Origin: Cryptomeria japonica
Lineage: Eukaryota > Streptophyta > Pinopsida > Cupressales > Cupressaceae
Length of the DNA stretch: 64,000 nucleotides
NCBI RefSeq assembly: GCF_030272615.1
Contig: NC_081406.1
Coordinates: 117,746,847-117,810,846 of the forward strand
Reading direction: 5' to 3'
Shown: positions 25,540 to 36,757 of the stretch, piece by piece
Numbering within the stretch: position 1 is the first letter of the stretch
Layout: every line of letters begins with the position of its first letter
Program-made: the position numbers and the translations under genes
Notes under the pieces: model-generated
Seen by the model: only the letters and a program-made list of their open reading frames with translations
The model's database searches: none
Told to the model about the DNA's origin: nothing

Positions 25540-25915
25540 AGCCCACTAGTTCTGGTACCACCAATAGAAGGGAAGCCACTTGTTCTCTACATTTCAACAA
25601 TTGACATATCATTGGGGGAATTGTTAGCACAAGAAAATCAAGAAGGAAAGGAATGAGCTATCTATTATATTAGTAGAACTTTGAATGGATATGAGCTCAA
25701 TTATACATTCATTAAGAAGGCTTGTTTAACAGTGGTATTCACTTCTCAAAAGTTCTGACACTGCATGCTAGCTCACACAATCAAGCTAGTAGCAAAAATT
25801 GATCCTCTAAAGTACTTACTCAGTAAAGCAACTCCCACAGGCAGATTGGCTAAATGGGTAATGATTCTCAGTGAATTTGATATCCAATACATAGAGAATC
25901 GAGCTATCAAAGGAC
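25540..25915 (+). pseudogene. First RNase H domain (gypsy type)
   Basis: After RT the frame gives KPLVLYISTIDISLGELLAQ, AIYYISRTLNGYELNYTFIK, then MLAHTIKLVAKIDPLKYLLS and GRLAKWVMILSEFDIQY, the usual tethered RNase H of Ty3/gypsy pol. Stops at 25,655 and 25,758 interrupt it. Confidence 0.85.
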
Positions 25916-25989
25916 AAGTAATTGTAGATCATTTAGCCGATGCACCACTACCAGATAAACAACCAGTGGAGATCAAATTTCTAGATAGG

Positions 25990-26571
25990 GTTGTTCCTAC
26001 TCTTACCACCAAGAAATGGACCCTATACTTTGATGGTTCCTACACTCAACATGGCTTAGGTGCTGGAATTTTGTTCATCACTCCTGACAGACACACCATA
26101 CCAAGATCATAGAGACTAATGTTTCTATGCACAAATAACATTGCTGAGTATGAGGCACTAGTTACAGGAATCAAAATGGTTGTGGAATGGAGAATCACAG
26201 AATTGAAAGTCTATGAAGATTCACAACTAGTCATAAATCAAATCAACAATGACTATCAGACAAAAGATGATAAGTTTCTACCATACAAAATAATGGTGGA
26301 TGATTTCAAACAGTATTTTGTACACATCACCTTTGAGCAAATGCCAAGGTTGGACAACAAAGGAGCCGATGCAATGGCTACTATCACTTCACTGCTACAA
26401 ATTTCAGAACAACATAGTCATTATGAGTTTCTGGTAGAGCAATTGTTTTCCCTAGCCTATGACAATTTCATATCCCATGTTATCTATGCCTTAACTGGTT
26501 CAAACTCTCCATTATATAGAACAATATATGACTATCTCAAAACCAATACCCTACCCATTGACCTATCTTGA
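25990..26571 (+). pseudogene. Second, archaeal-type RNase H domain
   Basis: WTLYFDGSYTQHGLGAGIL (first catalytic Asp in FDGS), NIAEYEALVTGIKMVVEW (Glu), LKVYEDSQLVINQINNDY (Asp in EDSQL) and MPRLDNKGADAMAT (final Asp) form a complete set of RNase H landmarks. This is a second, independent copy after the first RNase H. Dual RNase H of this order defines the Tat/Ogre branch of plant Ty3/gypsy. One stop at 26,110-26,112 splits it; otherwise the catalytic residues are retained. Confidence 0.9.
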
Positions 26572-26599
26572 AATAAAAAACACAACTTTATCAAGCAAG

Positions 26600-27551
26600 C
26601 CACCTGTTACACTCTAACTGTTGATTCTCTTATACATGCACCAACACAAGGATTGCAACCATTCACAACATCCTGGCCTTTTTGCCAGTGGGGCCTAGAC
26701 TTAGTAGGAAAAATACACCCTTCATCTTCAAATGGACACAAGTTCATTATCACTGCAATAGAATTTTTTACCAAGTGGATTGAAGCGGTCCCCATGACCA
26801 CAGTAACTAGAAAACAAATTGCCTCTTTTATTCTTAATTATCTAATTTGTAGATATGGCATTCCAAGTTGCATCATCATAGATAATGGACGACCTTTCAA
26901 AAACCAAGATGTGTGAGAACTATGTGAACGATTCAAGATCCAACATTGTTTCTCTACATCTTACTACCCACAGGGGAATGGTCAAGCTGAGGAATCCAAC
27001 AAAACAATATTGAAAATCCTCAAGAAAATAGTGAATGATGCAGGAAAAGATTGGCACGTGCAACTCAATCTAGCACTTTGGGTATACAGAACTAGCATCC
27101 ACACACCTACAGGAGCTACACCATATTCATTGGTGTATGGATCAAAAGCAATTTTACCTCTTGAGGTAGAAATACCATCTCTCAAAGTATCTTTGAAAGG
27201 CCTCTTTGCGGATGAAGAGTATCAATTAAACCGACTGCAAGAGCTAGAACTTCTAGATGAAAAGTGACAACATACCTATACTCACCTCAAAGCATATTAG
27301 CAATGCATGTGTCGAAGCTACAATCACAAGGTCATCCCTAGAATTTTTAAAATCAGTGATCTAGTACTCAAAGAGAATCCTAGAAACCAACAGGATCAAG
27401 AAAAGAAAGGGAAATTTGAACCCAAAATTGGTTAGGTCCCTATGTCATCCTATCAGCCTATGGATCAGGTTCCTATCAGCTAACAACTTCAGAAGGAGAT
27501 GTGCTTGATGAACCAACCAAAAACATCCATTTAAAGAAATACTATACTTGA
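26600..27551 (+). pseudogene. Integrase, zinc-binding module deleted
   Basis: The catalytic core is readable: WPFCQWGLDLVGKI (first Asp), FFTKWIEAVPM, PSCIIIDNGRPFKNQDV (second Asp), SYYPQGNGQAEESNKTI (Glu), WVYRTSIHTPTGATPYSLVY. The expected HHCC module and linker should precede the core. Only about 80 bases separate the RNase H end (26,571) from the core (26,653), and no HHCC residues are seen, so an internal deletion is likely. A stop lies in the core at 26,914-26,916 and another at 27,265. The C-terminal part (27,290-27,551) ends with NIHLKKYYT after a one-base shift. Confidence 0.88.
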
Positions 27552-28550
27552 GCAGTCTAATGCACGGAAAAGTCAAAAAATCAAAAAACATAAAAAAATC
27601 AAAATACATCAAAAAATATAAAATAAAATTAAAATTAAAATTAAAAAAATCAGAAAAAGTAAACTAAAAGGTGCAATAAAAACAACTGGTGAAAACCTAG
27701 CAATAGACGCTATTGTGAGAGGACAACTCCTCTATCTATCTTTATTCTTGAACTTTTATATCCACAATAAAGCACTACTGGCCATCACCCAACACTTTAT
27801 CAAAAAAGCATTATCCAGGATATACTTAGTGTAGTCACTATCCTAGTTTATCCGAATATCATTTCATCATATCCCACCATGGCTTGGTAATCACTGTACA
27901 TATCCATGTCAGGAGGTAAATTTAGCTAGGGGAAACATTGATCAACATTTCGTCCTAAAGTCAAAACTTGTAGCAGATTATGAGCATCACGTCCAACAAA
28001 CACATCAACAATCAAGAGAACAAAACATTGATCACTTAATAGATTCACAACACATGATGGATGATTTTCTGAAGTATAAAATGTTTACATCTTGCATGAA
28101 GTTTTGACTATTTTTGCACTTAAACTTTTTTTGAATTATTGGATCCTCTACATTTTCTCAATGATGCATCAAGCTAGAGAAAGTATTTTAGACTCCAATA
28201 TTTTTTTAGTTTTATGTTTGTGAGGCGACCACTTGTACTGTGCAAATACTTGTCTCAAGACGTGATTCAAAGTATATCACTGAAGACATGGTTCCACTTT
28301 GCACATACAAATGGTTTAATCTTGTTTGTTTATACACAAGACACACTCAGGTTATCTTGGTTCAATTATACCTCGACTCTTGTGCCATCTGGCAAAATAA
28401 AAACTCATGTAAATTTTCTCAGGTCATTATGGTTCAATTATACCATTATGCTTGTATAAATTTTCAATATATCCCAACAGCTCAATGATGATAAACACAA
28501 AGAAAGAAACAACATGTGACTACACAGGAATGGCAAACAAAAGAATGAGG
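27552..28550. other. Non-coding region between pol and the antisense ORF
   Basis: A/T-rich spacer with poly-lysine-codon-like AAAAATC words at 27,570-27,660. An imperfect 77-base duplication lies at about 28,348-28,460, seen in two copies of GGTTCAATTATACC. No recognised coding frame. Confidence 0.5.
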
Positions 28551-28555
28551 ATGAT

Positions 28556-28642
28556 CAATTAGTTGCATATCATTTACAATTAGTTGCATATCATTTACAA
28601 TTAGTTGCATATAATTTTACAATTAGTTGCATATCATTATCA
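28556..28642. repeat. Four-copy 22-bp tandem repeat
   Basis: CAATTAGTTGCATATCATTTA repeats four times with one or two changes per copy. It lies just beyond the 3' end of the antisense ORF. Confidence 0.9.
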
Positions 28643-28762
28643 TAAAATCTCATTTTCAAGATATATCTCACATCATTATTATACATCTGATTTTTAAGAT
28701 ACATCTCATACATCACACATTATGCATCATCACATCATATCCATCAAATATCAAATCACATA

Positions 28763-30790
28763 CATCTATCTAAGCATTGCAACATCATCATAGAAATCAT
28801 CAACAATCATATATAAAGCAACAGATGTCCCAGCACCTGGATCTCCAGGTGGATCCTGATGAGTAGGTCTGGTCACACCTCTTCTCTCTATCCTCAAAGC
28901 TGTCTGCCTGGATTGAATCGATCTCACCGCAGTAAAACTAGGAGCTCTACACTCCCTAGGCACCAACTCCTCATATAGCCGCTGTTAGTACTCAACCTCC
29001 TTGGATGTATACTACATCTCCCTTAATGTGTCTCTCATCGAGCCACCAGCCATTGCTCTTTCCAAACTATCTGCCTGAGCCTTCGCTTGACCCAAGTGCT
29101 CCAAAACTGTATCACACTCAGTGGTCAGCTCTGTAATCTGACACTGATGCGCCAACAACTATGTCTATAGATCCTGCACTGACAACTGTAAGGATCTAAT
29201 ATGAGCGTCCTCTTTGTGAGTGAGAATCTGAATTTGGAGGGGTACCTGTGTCATAGTACCCCTATACCTCTCCCTATCCTCGGTATTGGTGGGGGTAACA
29301 CATCTGACCTCCTCCTCTGGGTAGGTCATCTGAAATCATTTGTCCCACCCATAGCTACTATCACATCCCCTACTCGCCCACCACCCCCAACTCCAATCGC
29401 CAAACCTCCCTTGCCTCTATCCTCCACAACCCGTTGTACTACTCTCTCAACCCATATCCCTCTATCCACATCAACTCCACCTCTATCTCCTCTCCTCCCT
29501 TGATCTCCTCTCACTCTATCTCCACGCTGACCTCGGCCACCTCCTCTACCATCTCCACCATCATCATCTCCACCACCCCCACCTCCCTCCTCGAACTCCT
29601 CTCCCTCCTCTCTCCATCTCCCTAGCCTCTCGAGCTTCTCATCCTCATCGTCATCAAAAGTGGGAATCATCTCCGCTGGATCTGATACGCTAGCCACAAC
29701 ATGAGCCACAAAAAGAGTCGAGAACTCCTCCGTCATACCTACATCCACTACCCCGTAGGCATAGTCCTAGATCTGGTCGACTAGGTGCATGTACTCCTCA
29801 ACTACCGCAACACTATCACTAGTAGGGCCCCACTCTAGCACATCCTACCTTCGTCAAGTATATAAACATGCTCCCTGTGGTATCCCTTGATGTCATCCAT
29901 ACTGTCGCTGAACTCGGCTGTGCAGGAATCTCTTGATAACAAAGGGTGTCTGCCCTATCAAGAATCAGGACATGTATACATAGGGTATCTCCATCCCATC
30001 CTCCACCCACACCTTGCACTCCATATATGGTCTCCAGACTACCTATCTATATCATCTAACACCCTCCTCCAATACTCTAGTTTTCCTAGCTTCTGCTGAA
30101 CAACTATCCATCGGTATCCATATGCATAAGGACACCCAATAGGCCTATCTCTATCTGCAAGTGGCCTCACTGCGGGAATGTTCTCCCACGCCCATACTTG
30201 TAACAAAGTAACCCCAGCTAATAGACTTCCATGCCCCAAGTAGACCACCTAATGCAAGTCTCTATATAGATTGGCTAACATAGCCAACCCCCATGCAAAT
30301 CGGTGACCCTGTGTCACCATGTCCTCCAAGACCAACCCCCATCCCACTGCCAGTCCCTTCAACCTACGGTCGGGACATAAGAAGCCACCTATGAAACATG
30401 TCAGTACTGATGGTAGTGGAGCATAATCCAAATCAATAAACTCTTGCCAGGGGATCTCATAACCACAAATCATATCATCTTGTAGACTCTAGCAAAGAGC
30501 CTTTGTCCCACCCTCCTCAGTCTGCTCATATGGAAAAAGTGCATCTACCATGGGAATCCACAGAATCTGATAGCAATCCTTTGGTGTCACTATAATCTCA
30601 CCTATCGCCAAATGTAAGGTGTTGGTGTCACTATGCCACCTCTCTGCCAAAGCTGTCAATAAACCCTAGTTAATGATATACTGGGGCATCTCAAATAAAG
30701 AAGACAATCCACATCTCTCAATAATATCTCGGTCTACCTATGTCAATCATGGAATCAGAGACCATGGTCTCAGAAATTGCTATCGTGACT
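28763..30790 (-). pseudogene. Antisense ORF encoding a plant mobile domain (PMD) protein
   Basis: On the strand opposite pol, frames joined across a few stops give the PMD order. IIERCGLSSLFEMPQY is followed by LLTALAERWHSDTNTLHLAI, then GEIIVTPKDCYQILW, then the FIDLDYAPLPSVL block. RFAWGLAMLANLYRDLH comes next, then LLQVWAWENIPAVRPL and GYRWIVVQQKLGKLEYWRRV. Family knowledge: PMD occurs in plant MAIN/MAIL proteins, in serine/threonine phosphatase-7-like annotations, and as an antisense ORF of some Tat-lineage elements. The C-terminal third has an acidic run (FDDDEDEK), a Gly/Asp/Arg-rich tract (29,330-29,640) and a coiled-coil-like stretch (VLEHLGQAKAQADSLERAM) ending near 28,766. At least four stops, for example near 30,669, 30,489, 29,020 and 28,986, show decay. 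Its role in the element is unknown. Confidence 0.85.
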
Positions 30791-30884
30791 GTAAAACCCC
30801 AAGCTGCTCCTGTCACAAAAAAAACATGTCCAATATCAGTTCCCCCATCAAATCAATTCCATATAAAAAAAAATCCAACTCATA

Positions 30885-31240
30885 TCAAATCCATATCAAC
30901 TTGAAACATTGAAATACAAATCAATTTTCACATCAACTTTATATCAACTTGAAACATTGAAAAACAAATAAGGTTTCACATCAACTCCATATCAACTTGA
31001 AACATTGAAAAACAAATCAAGTTTCACATCAAATTCATATCAACTTGAAACATTGAAAAACAAATCAAGTTTCATATCAACTTGAAACACTGAAAATCTA
31101 ATCAAGTTTCACAGCATATCAAATCAATATCAACATCAAATTCATATCAAATTGAAACATTGAAAAACTAATCAAGTTTCACACCATATCAATATCAGAT
31201 CAACATCAACTTGAAACATTGCGAATCCAACCAAGTTTTA
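30885..31240. repeat. About 53-bp tandem repeat upstream of the antisense ORF
   Basis: ATATCAACTTGAAACATTGA followed by AAAACAAATCAAGTTTCACA recurs six or seven times with small changes and some truncated units. It lies between the antisense ORF and the inverted minisatellite. Confidence 0.9.
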
Positions 31241-31434
31241 TCCATATCACAAATCCATATCAAAAACACCATATCAGAACTCATATTGTGCATCAAAAAA
31301 TTTATCCAAACAACACACAATAGGCAAGCAGATTGACTATCGTACCCATCTAGGAAAAATTGGCAGACACCTACTTGCCCCAACCTATCTTCATTCATCT
31401 CAAAATCCCTCATGAAATCCTAATTTCCACTACA

Positions 31435-31910
31435 TTTTCTTCCTACATGCTAAGAACTTTTTTCTACGCACTAAGCTACTACCTATGCGCTAGCCAAACC
31501 CCGCTATGTGCTACTTCCTTTACCCTATGCACTAAAATTTACCTATGCACTACCCTGTTCTACCCTTGCACCACCTAACTCATCCTATGCACTAAAATTC
31601 CCCTATGCGCTATCCTAATCCACCTTTGTGCCACCCCTCTAACCCTACGCACTAGGTTTCACCTACGCACTATCCTATTCTACCAATGTGAAACCCTGTT
31701 GACCCTATGCGCTAGGTTTCACCTATGCACTACCCTTTAACCCCTAAGCGCTAGCATGTTATCCCTCTATGCTAAAAGTCTGAGATGCGCTAACCTAAAT
31801 TGATTATGTGCTACGCATCCCAACCCTGACACTACCCTAGTTTTTAACACTCCACGCACTACGCTTTTTATCGTATGCACTAGGGTGCAGACCCTACGTG
31901 CTAACCCATT
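31435..31910 (-). repeat. Inverted copy of the TAGCGCAT minisatellite
   Basis: CTATGCGCTA and variants (CTATGCACTA, CTACGCACTA, TATGTGCTA) recur about every 20-35 bases. Read on the minus strand this is TAGCGCATAG, the same core as the leader repeat at 17,460-19,560. On the minus strand it lies upstream of the antisense ORF, as the plus-strand patches lie upstream of gag. Confidence 0.8.
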
Positions 31911-32486
31911 AAAATCCATGGTAAAAAATGAAAAACATGACCAAAAGTTACAAAACAAAGAGCAAGAAGGGGCAAAAATTGATGACTTATTGGTGGTCCA
32001 TATGTGGCAGGCCTCCGGTATCGACGAATGCACTCGAATCGATGAGAAGCATAGGAAACCAAGATTTTGTCTTTCTCTACAAAGTCAACAAGAACAAATG
32101 ATACAAATAAACCCACTTTTTACCTTCTTATAGGGTAAACAGAAATCAGGGTTATGTGGTGGATCATGTAAATTGCTCGTGGTCTCACTTCTAACCCTAA
32201 CAAACATCATTATTGAGAGATGAATTAAATTAACGCATTCAACATAGACCAAATTTTAAAATGCAATGAAATTTATCAATAACTATCAAAATCAAATCAA
32301 ATTTTCATTTTTTTTTATTCATCTCCCGAGGGGGCATTATCAACATCATTTATCAAATTTGGGGCATCATTTATCAAATATGGGGCATGACATGAACATA
32401 TTGATACATGACATCACACTGATCATAATCAAATTTTGATGACACATCAATTTTCTTTGAATCAATATGTGCACACATGTCACTTC
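31911..32486. other. 3' end of the internal region
   Basis: Non-coding. Contains a short two-copy repeat of ATCATTTATCAAATTTGGGGC (32,346-32,390) and a purine word GAGGGGG near 32,330. A short frame at 31,885-32,133 has no recognised domain. Confidence 0.5.
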
Positions 32487-32500
32487 AAAGAGGAGCAAAA
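32487..32500 (+). other. Polypurine tract of the Tat-like element
   Basis: AAAGAGGAGCAAAA abuts the TG of the 3' LTR, the expected place for the plus-strand primer. Confidence 0.8.
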
Positions 32501-35035
32501 TGTAGACGTATAAAAATGACCATATTCCTAAATGAATATTTAATGTTGATTTTATTCTCATTCCTCTATTTAGTTAAATCTAATTTAATTAAATCATACA
32601 CACTCCTCTATTTAATTAAATAAATTACTTGATTTATTTATTTAAATTCACTTAAATAATTAAATAAATCATTTTATTTGATTAAATATCTTCTCTCTAC
32701 TTTTAATTAAATTTACCTTTAATTAAATAGTTCACCCCAAATAAATAAATCTAATTTATTTAATCCTCCACTTGTAACCATAATTGAAATAAAGCAATTT
32801 ATTTTAATTAAATCTATTATCCCTCACCCACTTACATTTTCCTACATCTCCTAATTGCCTCCTAACCCTCTTTCTTGATTCTTATAGAACCCATCTAATC
32901 CTAATCAATTAGCCTAAACCATTCAATTATCCCGTTTCCCTAAATTTGAGGATGTCACTTCTCAAATTTGGAGTAAAGTCTTCCAAAGGCATTAAAGCCT
33001 TTATGCCTTCAACAAGTTAACTTGTTGAATACCCCCAAATTTGGAAGTGTTGGTATTTTGGTATGGTTTTGTCATTGATGTCAACACCTACTGAAAACTA
33101 GCACTTTGGAGATCCAACAACATTCACCGGCAAGCAAGTAAACTGTGCAACAATTACTGGTATATGGTTCACCGACAGGATATAATGTTCACCGATATTT
33201 GGAATGATATGGAAGACACTTGGTAATGTCGAAAACATTGTGTGGACATTTTGTTTTGAAGAATTAATCATTGGTATATTCATATTTGCATATTTGCTTT
33301 TACCGGCAAATAGGTCCAGGTTATCTAGGGTTACACCGGCAGGTTTATCTTTTCCAGATCAGCATGGCATGCTATGGAGATGATTTATTATTGTTGTAAA
33401 TGCATTAAGCCGACATGACCAATTGGTTATTACATCGGATATGGTATTGTATGTAAACTGATTTTATTGTAATATCTTGTAGAGCCGACCTACTAAAATT
33501 GGTCTTAGGGTATGGTATATATGTAAGATCTTATTTGTAAGATCAAGTGTGGAATGCGAAAAAGAATTGAGTGAAGGTATATGCGAGATCAAGCAGAGGT
33601 ATACATGAAGAAATCATTTGAAGGTGAAGATAGGTTTTTGTAGAAGCATATCAGCATTACACCAGTACTAAATCCAGCATATGAAGATGCTATTTTGTGC
33701 AGTACATTCTTATTGGATTTAACCATCCAACTGTAGTCAGTGTGACTCCCATTTTGTGATTGAGCAGTGAGCTCTAGGCTGTTGGCCTTTCTGCATGTGC
33801 AGACCCCATTATGTACACTTACTATCTGCAGTAGTATCATCTGATTGTGGGTAAGGTTTCCCACCATGGTTTTTCCCCTTGCAGGGTTTCCACGTATAAA
33901 TATTGGTGTTATGTGTTGTGGATGACTTTATGTTTATGTTTCATACATTAATCCTTACCGGTATAGCAATTTACTATGAACACTGTCTACCGGCATACTT
34001 AACTGGTTTATCAGTATTAAGCATTAAGTTGGTTAATTAGTTTTTGGTTTGAATTTATTTGACAACTAATTCACCCCACCCCCCCCCCCCTCTCAGTTGT
34101 CTCTAGGACCTAAACGGAAAGACTCTTACAAATTTGTCCCCAAAGTCTTTCAGACCATTAATGGTTAACTAACCCTTTGTGGCATGGTTAGAGACTTTTT
34201 ACCTAACTCAACCTTCATCTAACCCAAGGGTCTCATCAAGCATTCATTGCTTTGACCATGGTTATCTCCTTAACCCTTGCACAAGAGTTTACCTCTTGGG
34301 TAAAAGCTTTATCCAATTGATAACCCTAACCTAATCTTAAACCTTACCCCCTAAGGTAACCATAAGGTCTTCTCAAGCATTTAAAGCTTCTTACATCCTC
34401 TCTCAAGCAGTCTTATGTTGACAAGTGTCACCATTTCATTGGTGAGAATTGTAAACATGGATTGATAACTTTCAATCCTGGCCCTTTATAAGATTATCCA
34501 ATCTTGACGATGCATTGCCCTGTTTCTCCTATAAATAGAGCCCTCATCCCTCATTCCAAATCATCCAAGTCTTTATCATCACACTTATACTCATTTTTAG
34601 CAAGCATATTAGCTTCTCTTTGTAATAGAAATAAATCTAATAATCATTTTAGAAGCATTTCTATCATCTTAGTTTAAATCATATAACTAGTATATCATGT
34701 TAGTATAGTATTTTTACTAATCTTGTCATCTTATCATCTAGTTTAGTTCATTTGTTATGAATCATGCACAGATATGATTCATTCATACTAAAATTTGATC
34801 AAAAGCATCCCTCATTCTTACAATTGTCATCCCTAAGTCACTTTGCTTAATGATCTGAGAGCAAAGGCATTAGCTTGAGGGGTCTTGTGAGATAGAGAAC
34901 AATGGAACACCCCTTGGGAAGTTGAGCTATTCCTCATAGCTCCATAACTTGCACAAAGAGTCCCATTGGTGTGTGGGCAAGTCTTTGAATAATTTTCATA
35001 ATTTTAGTTTTATTGAACCACTTTTCCCACATACA
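32501..35035 (+). repeat. 3' LTR of the Tat-like element, interrupted by a solo LTR
   Basis: It starts TGTAGACGTATAAAAATGAC and ends CTTTTCCCACATACA, like 15,922-17,370. Without the nested 1.07-kb insertion it is about 1,466 bp. By eye the first 290 bases differ from the 5' LTR at roughly fifteen places plus one small deletion, so the insertion is not recent. I did not compute an identity. A TATA box lies at 34,530. Confidence 0.95.
33048..34116 (+). mobile_element. Solo LTR of copia type nested in the Tat-like 3' LTR
   Basis: Comparison with the uninterrupted 5' LTR puts both breakpoints in the sequence TTGGA.AGACTCT. The insert starts TGTTGGTATTTTGG...GTCATTGATGTCAAC and ends with a C-run, TCTCAGTTGTC and CCTAAACG. 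Flanks GGAAG and GAAAG resemble a short target duplication. A GGGTTTCCACGTATAAAT block near 33,885 matches the copia-type LTR core. No internal region is present, so the rest was removed by LTR recombination. Confidence 0.85.
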
Positions 35036-35499
35036 ATATTTATTTTGGAAAATTGACTGATTCTAGTGAGGTCCACTAAGATGAATAGGACATCTGGTAG
35101 AGTGCTTAGAGTTTTGGTTGGTGGATTTTTTTGCTTAATTATTTTTCTTTGTGAATTTTGGAGAAGGTATGTGAACATGTGATATATCTTATTTCTGGAT
35201 TGTGGCCTCTAGTGATGAGTTTTGTGCATGTTGGAAGATCCAAAAAATTGGTTATTGATGAGAATAGTGTATATCAGTGGAAACATGTTTGGTGGATCTT
35301 GCAGATTCACTTTTGTGATTGATTGTGTGTTTGAGGTTGAGATGTCATGAGGGAAGTGTGTGGACATTTTGTTTTGGTCCTCTTATGCATTAAAGTTGGA
35401 TTTGAGCCAGCAAATATTCATATGTTTCATCTTTTGTGTATTTCTCTTGAAGCTGACATGAAAAGGTTCTTAATTTGTGATGCAAATATATAAGAAAGG
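35036..35499 (+). repeat. Right part of the older LTR-like sequence split by the Tat-like element
   Basis: This is the host sequence continuing from 15,921. No frame or clear terminus is seen; it gives way to a gypsy LTR at about 35,500. Confidence 0.35.
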
Positions 35500-36743
35500 T
35501 GTAAAGTGGAAAATTGGATCCTAGTGACTACCCACCTAGGAGAGAGAAAGGAAGCCACTAGGATGAATTTCACTTGGGAAGAACTTTACATTTAAAAGAG
35601 GGGCTTGAATCCACTAGATCCAAATCTGAGGGGAACAAGGATGTGAATTCTGAGTGGATTGCAAGTGGCTAAAGTGTGATTTACCCTCTTTTATAAATGA
35701 GAAAGTTGATTTGTTGACTATGTGGAAAAGAGAGGAAATGAATGAAATGAGGTGCTACCAGTTTGGGATCACACTGTAACTTCGGATCTGACCTAATTAA
35801 ACTGACGTGTATCCACCCTGCAAATTTTGAGAAAACTCATCGGGACCATGGCTGGAATGTACATGGTCCACCACAAAATTTGCAAAATGAAAAGGGTTCT
35901 TCTATCTTTGCAAATGAAGCCAAAACCTACAATTACAGTTGTGCACTTGCAACCTACACACAGAAAAGAGAGGGAGAATGGTTGTAGATAGGGGTTTTCT
36001 TTAGTCAAACCCTAGTTGAGGAATCAACCTTGAAAGAAAGTAATTGCAAATACTTGAATGTAAACAATGGAAATATATACCTTGTAGATCTGCAACTTGT
36101 TGATGATGATTTCTTTTCTTCTTGAATGTAACCACAAATGTTGTATGAAATGGCATGTAACATGACAAAACTCTACCACACACACATGCTTGCAAATGAA
36201 TGTTGTAATGTTTCTCCCATGGATGAATGGAGAAGACTTGAATACTTGAATGCTTGATGATGACCTTGAAATCTTGTATCTTCTCCTTATGCTTATTATA
36301 TCCTATCATGCATTCATTCATCCTCTATATGTCCCTGAATGAGTGTATTGAATTCCTTTTTATACATTCCTTAAGGAAAATATTTCAACCACCGAAGGCT
36401 GACAAAGAGGAATTACAAACCCCGAAGACAAGAAATGCATAGGAGATCAGGCAGACCGAACATAGGGCCACCCTAAGGGGTGAGGATAGGGGTCTCACAC
36501 CCCCATTGTAGGGGGATAGGAGCACCACACCACTCATTTAGGGGGGGATAGGAGAGCCACGCCCTTGTCCTGCCCTATTTTGGGGCCCAGACAGGGTCTA
36601 AAGCAACCACAAGACATGAAGGAGAAAAAATGAAGGGCTGAGAATGCAGAAAGAGGTCTCAGTAAGGGAAGGAGATGTTGTCGTCAAGGTGAGGACCCAA
36701 AATATGGTTAAAATTACATGGGTCACAATTTTATGACACTACA
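35500..36743 (-). repeat. 3' LTR of the minus-strand gypsy family (copy 2)
   Basis: On the minus strand it starts TGTAGTGTCATAAAATTGTG, right after a polypurine tract, and ends near TTACAC at 35,500. It is collinear with 1889-3093. It holds G-rich runs (GGGGTGAGGATAGGGG, GGGGGGGATAGG) at 36,470-36,600. The left edge is inferred from TG and from where similarity to copy 1 stops. Confidence 0.65.
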
Positions 36744-36757
36744 TTTAGCCCCCCTTT
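36744..36757 (-). other. Polypurine tract of gypsy copy 2
   Basis: On the minus strand AAAGGGGGGCTAAA stands against the LTR start TGTAGTGTC. This fixes the orientation and identifies the LTR as the 3' one. Confidence 0.75.

Larger units (their letters stand above)
15922..35035 (+). mobile_element. Tat-type Ty3/gypsy LTR retrotransposon, about 19.1 kb, decayed
   Basis: The element is bounded by two alignable LTRs (15,922-17,370 and 32,501-35,035) with TG...CA ends. Its internal order is tRNA-Lys primer site, leader with minisatellite, gag, protease, G-patch, RT, RNase H, second RNase H, integrase, antisense plant-mobile-domain ORF, repeats and polypurine tract. Two RNase H domains plus an antisense ORF between pol and the 3' LTR are hallmarks of the Tat/Ogre lineage. 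Flanks GTATT (15,917-15,921) and ATATT (35,036-35,040) fit a 5-bp target duplication with one mismatch. Many stops and frameshifts, and lost catalytic residues, make it non-autonomous. A 1.07-kb solo LTR is nested in the 3' LTR. Confidence 0.93.

Noticed and set aside
29201-29625. Plus-strand Pro/Ser/Thr-rich frames
   Set aside because: Shadows of the Gly/Asp/Arg-rich tract of the antisense PMD ORF, whose other parts carry the recognisable domain.
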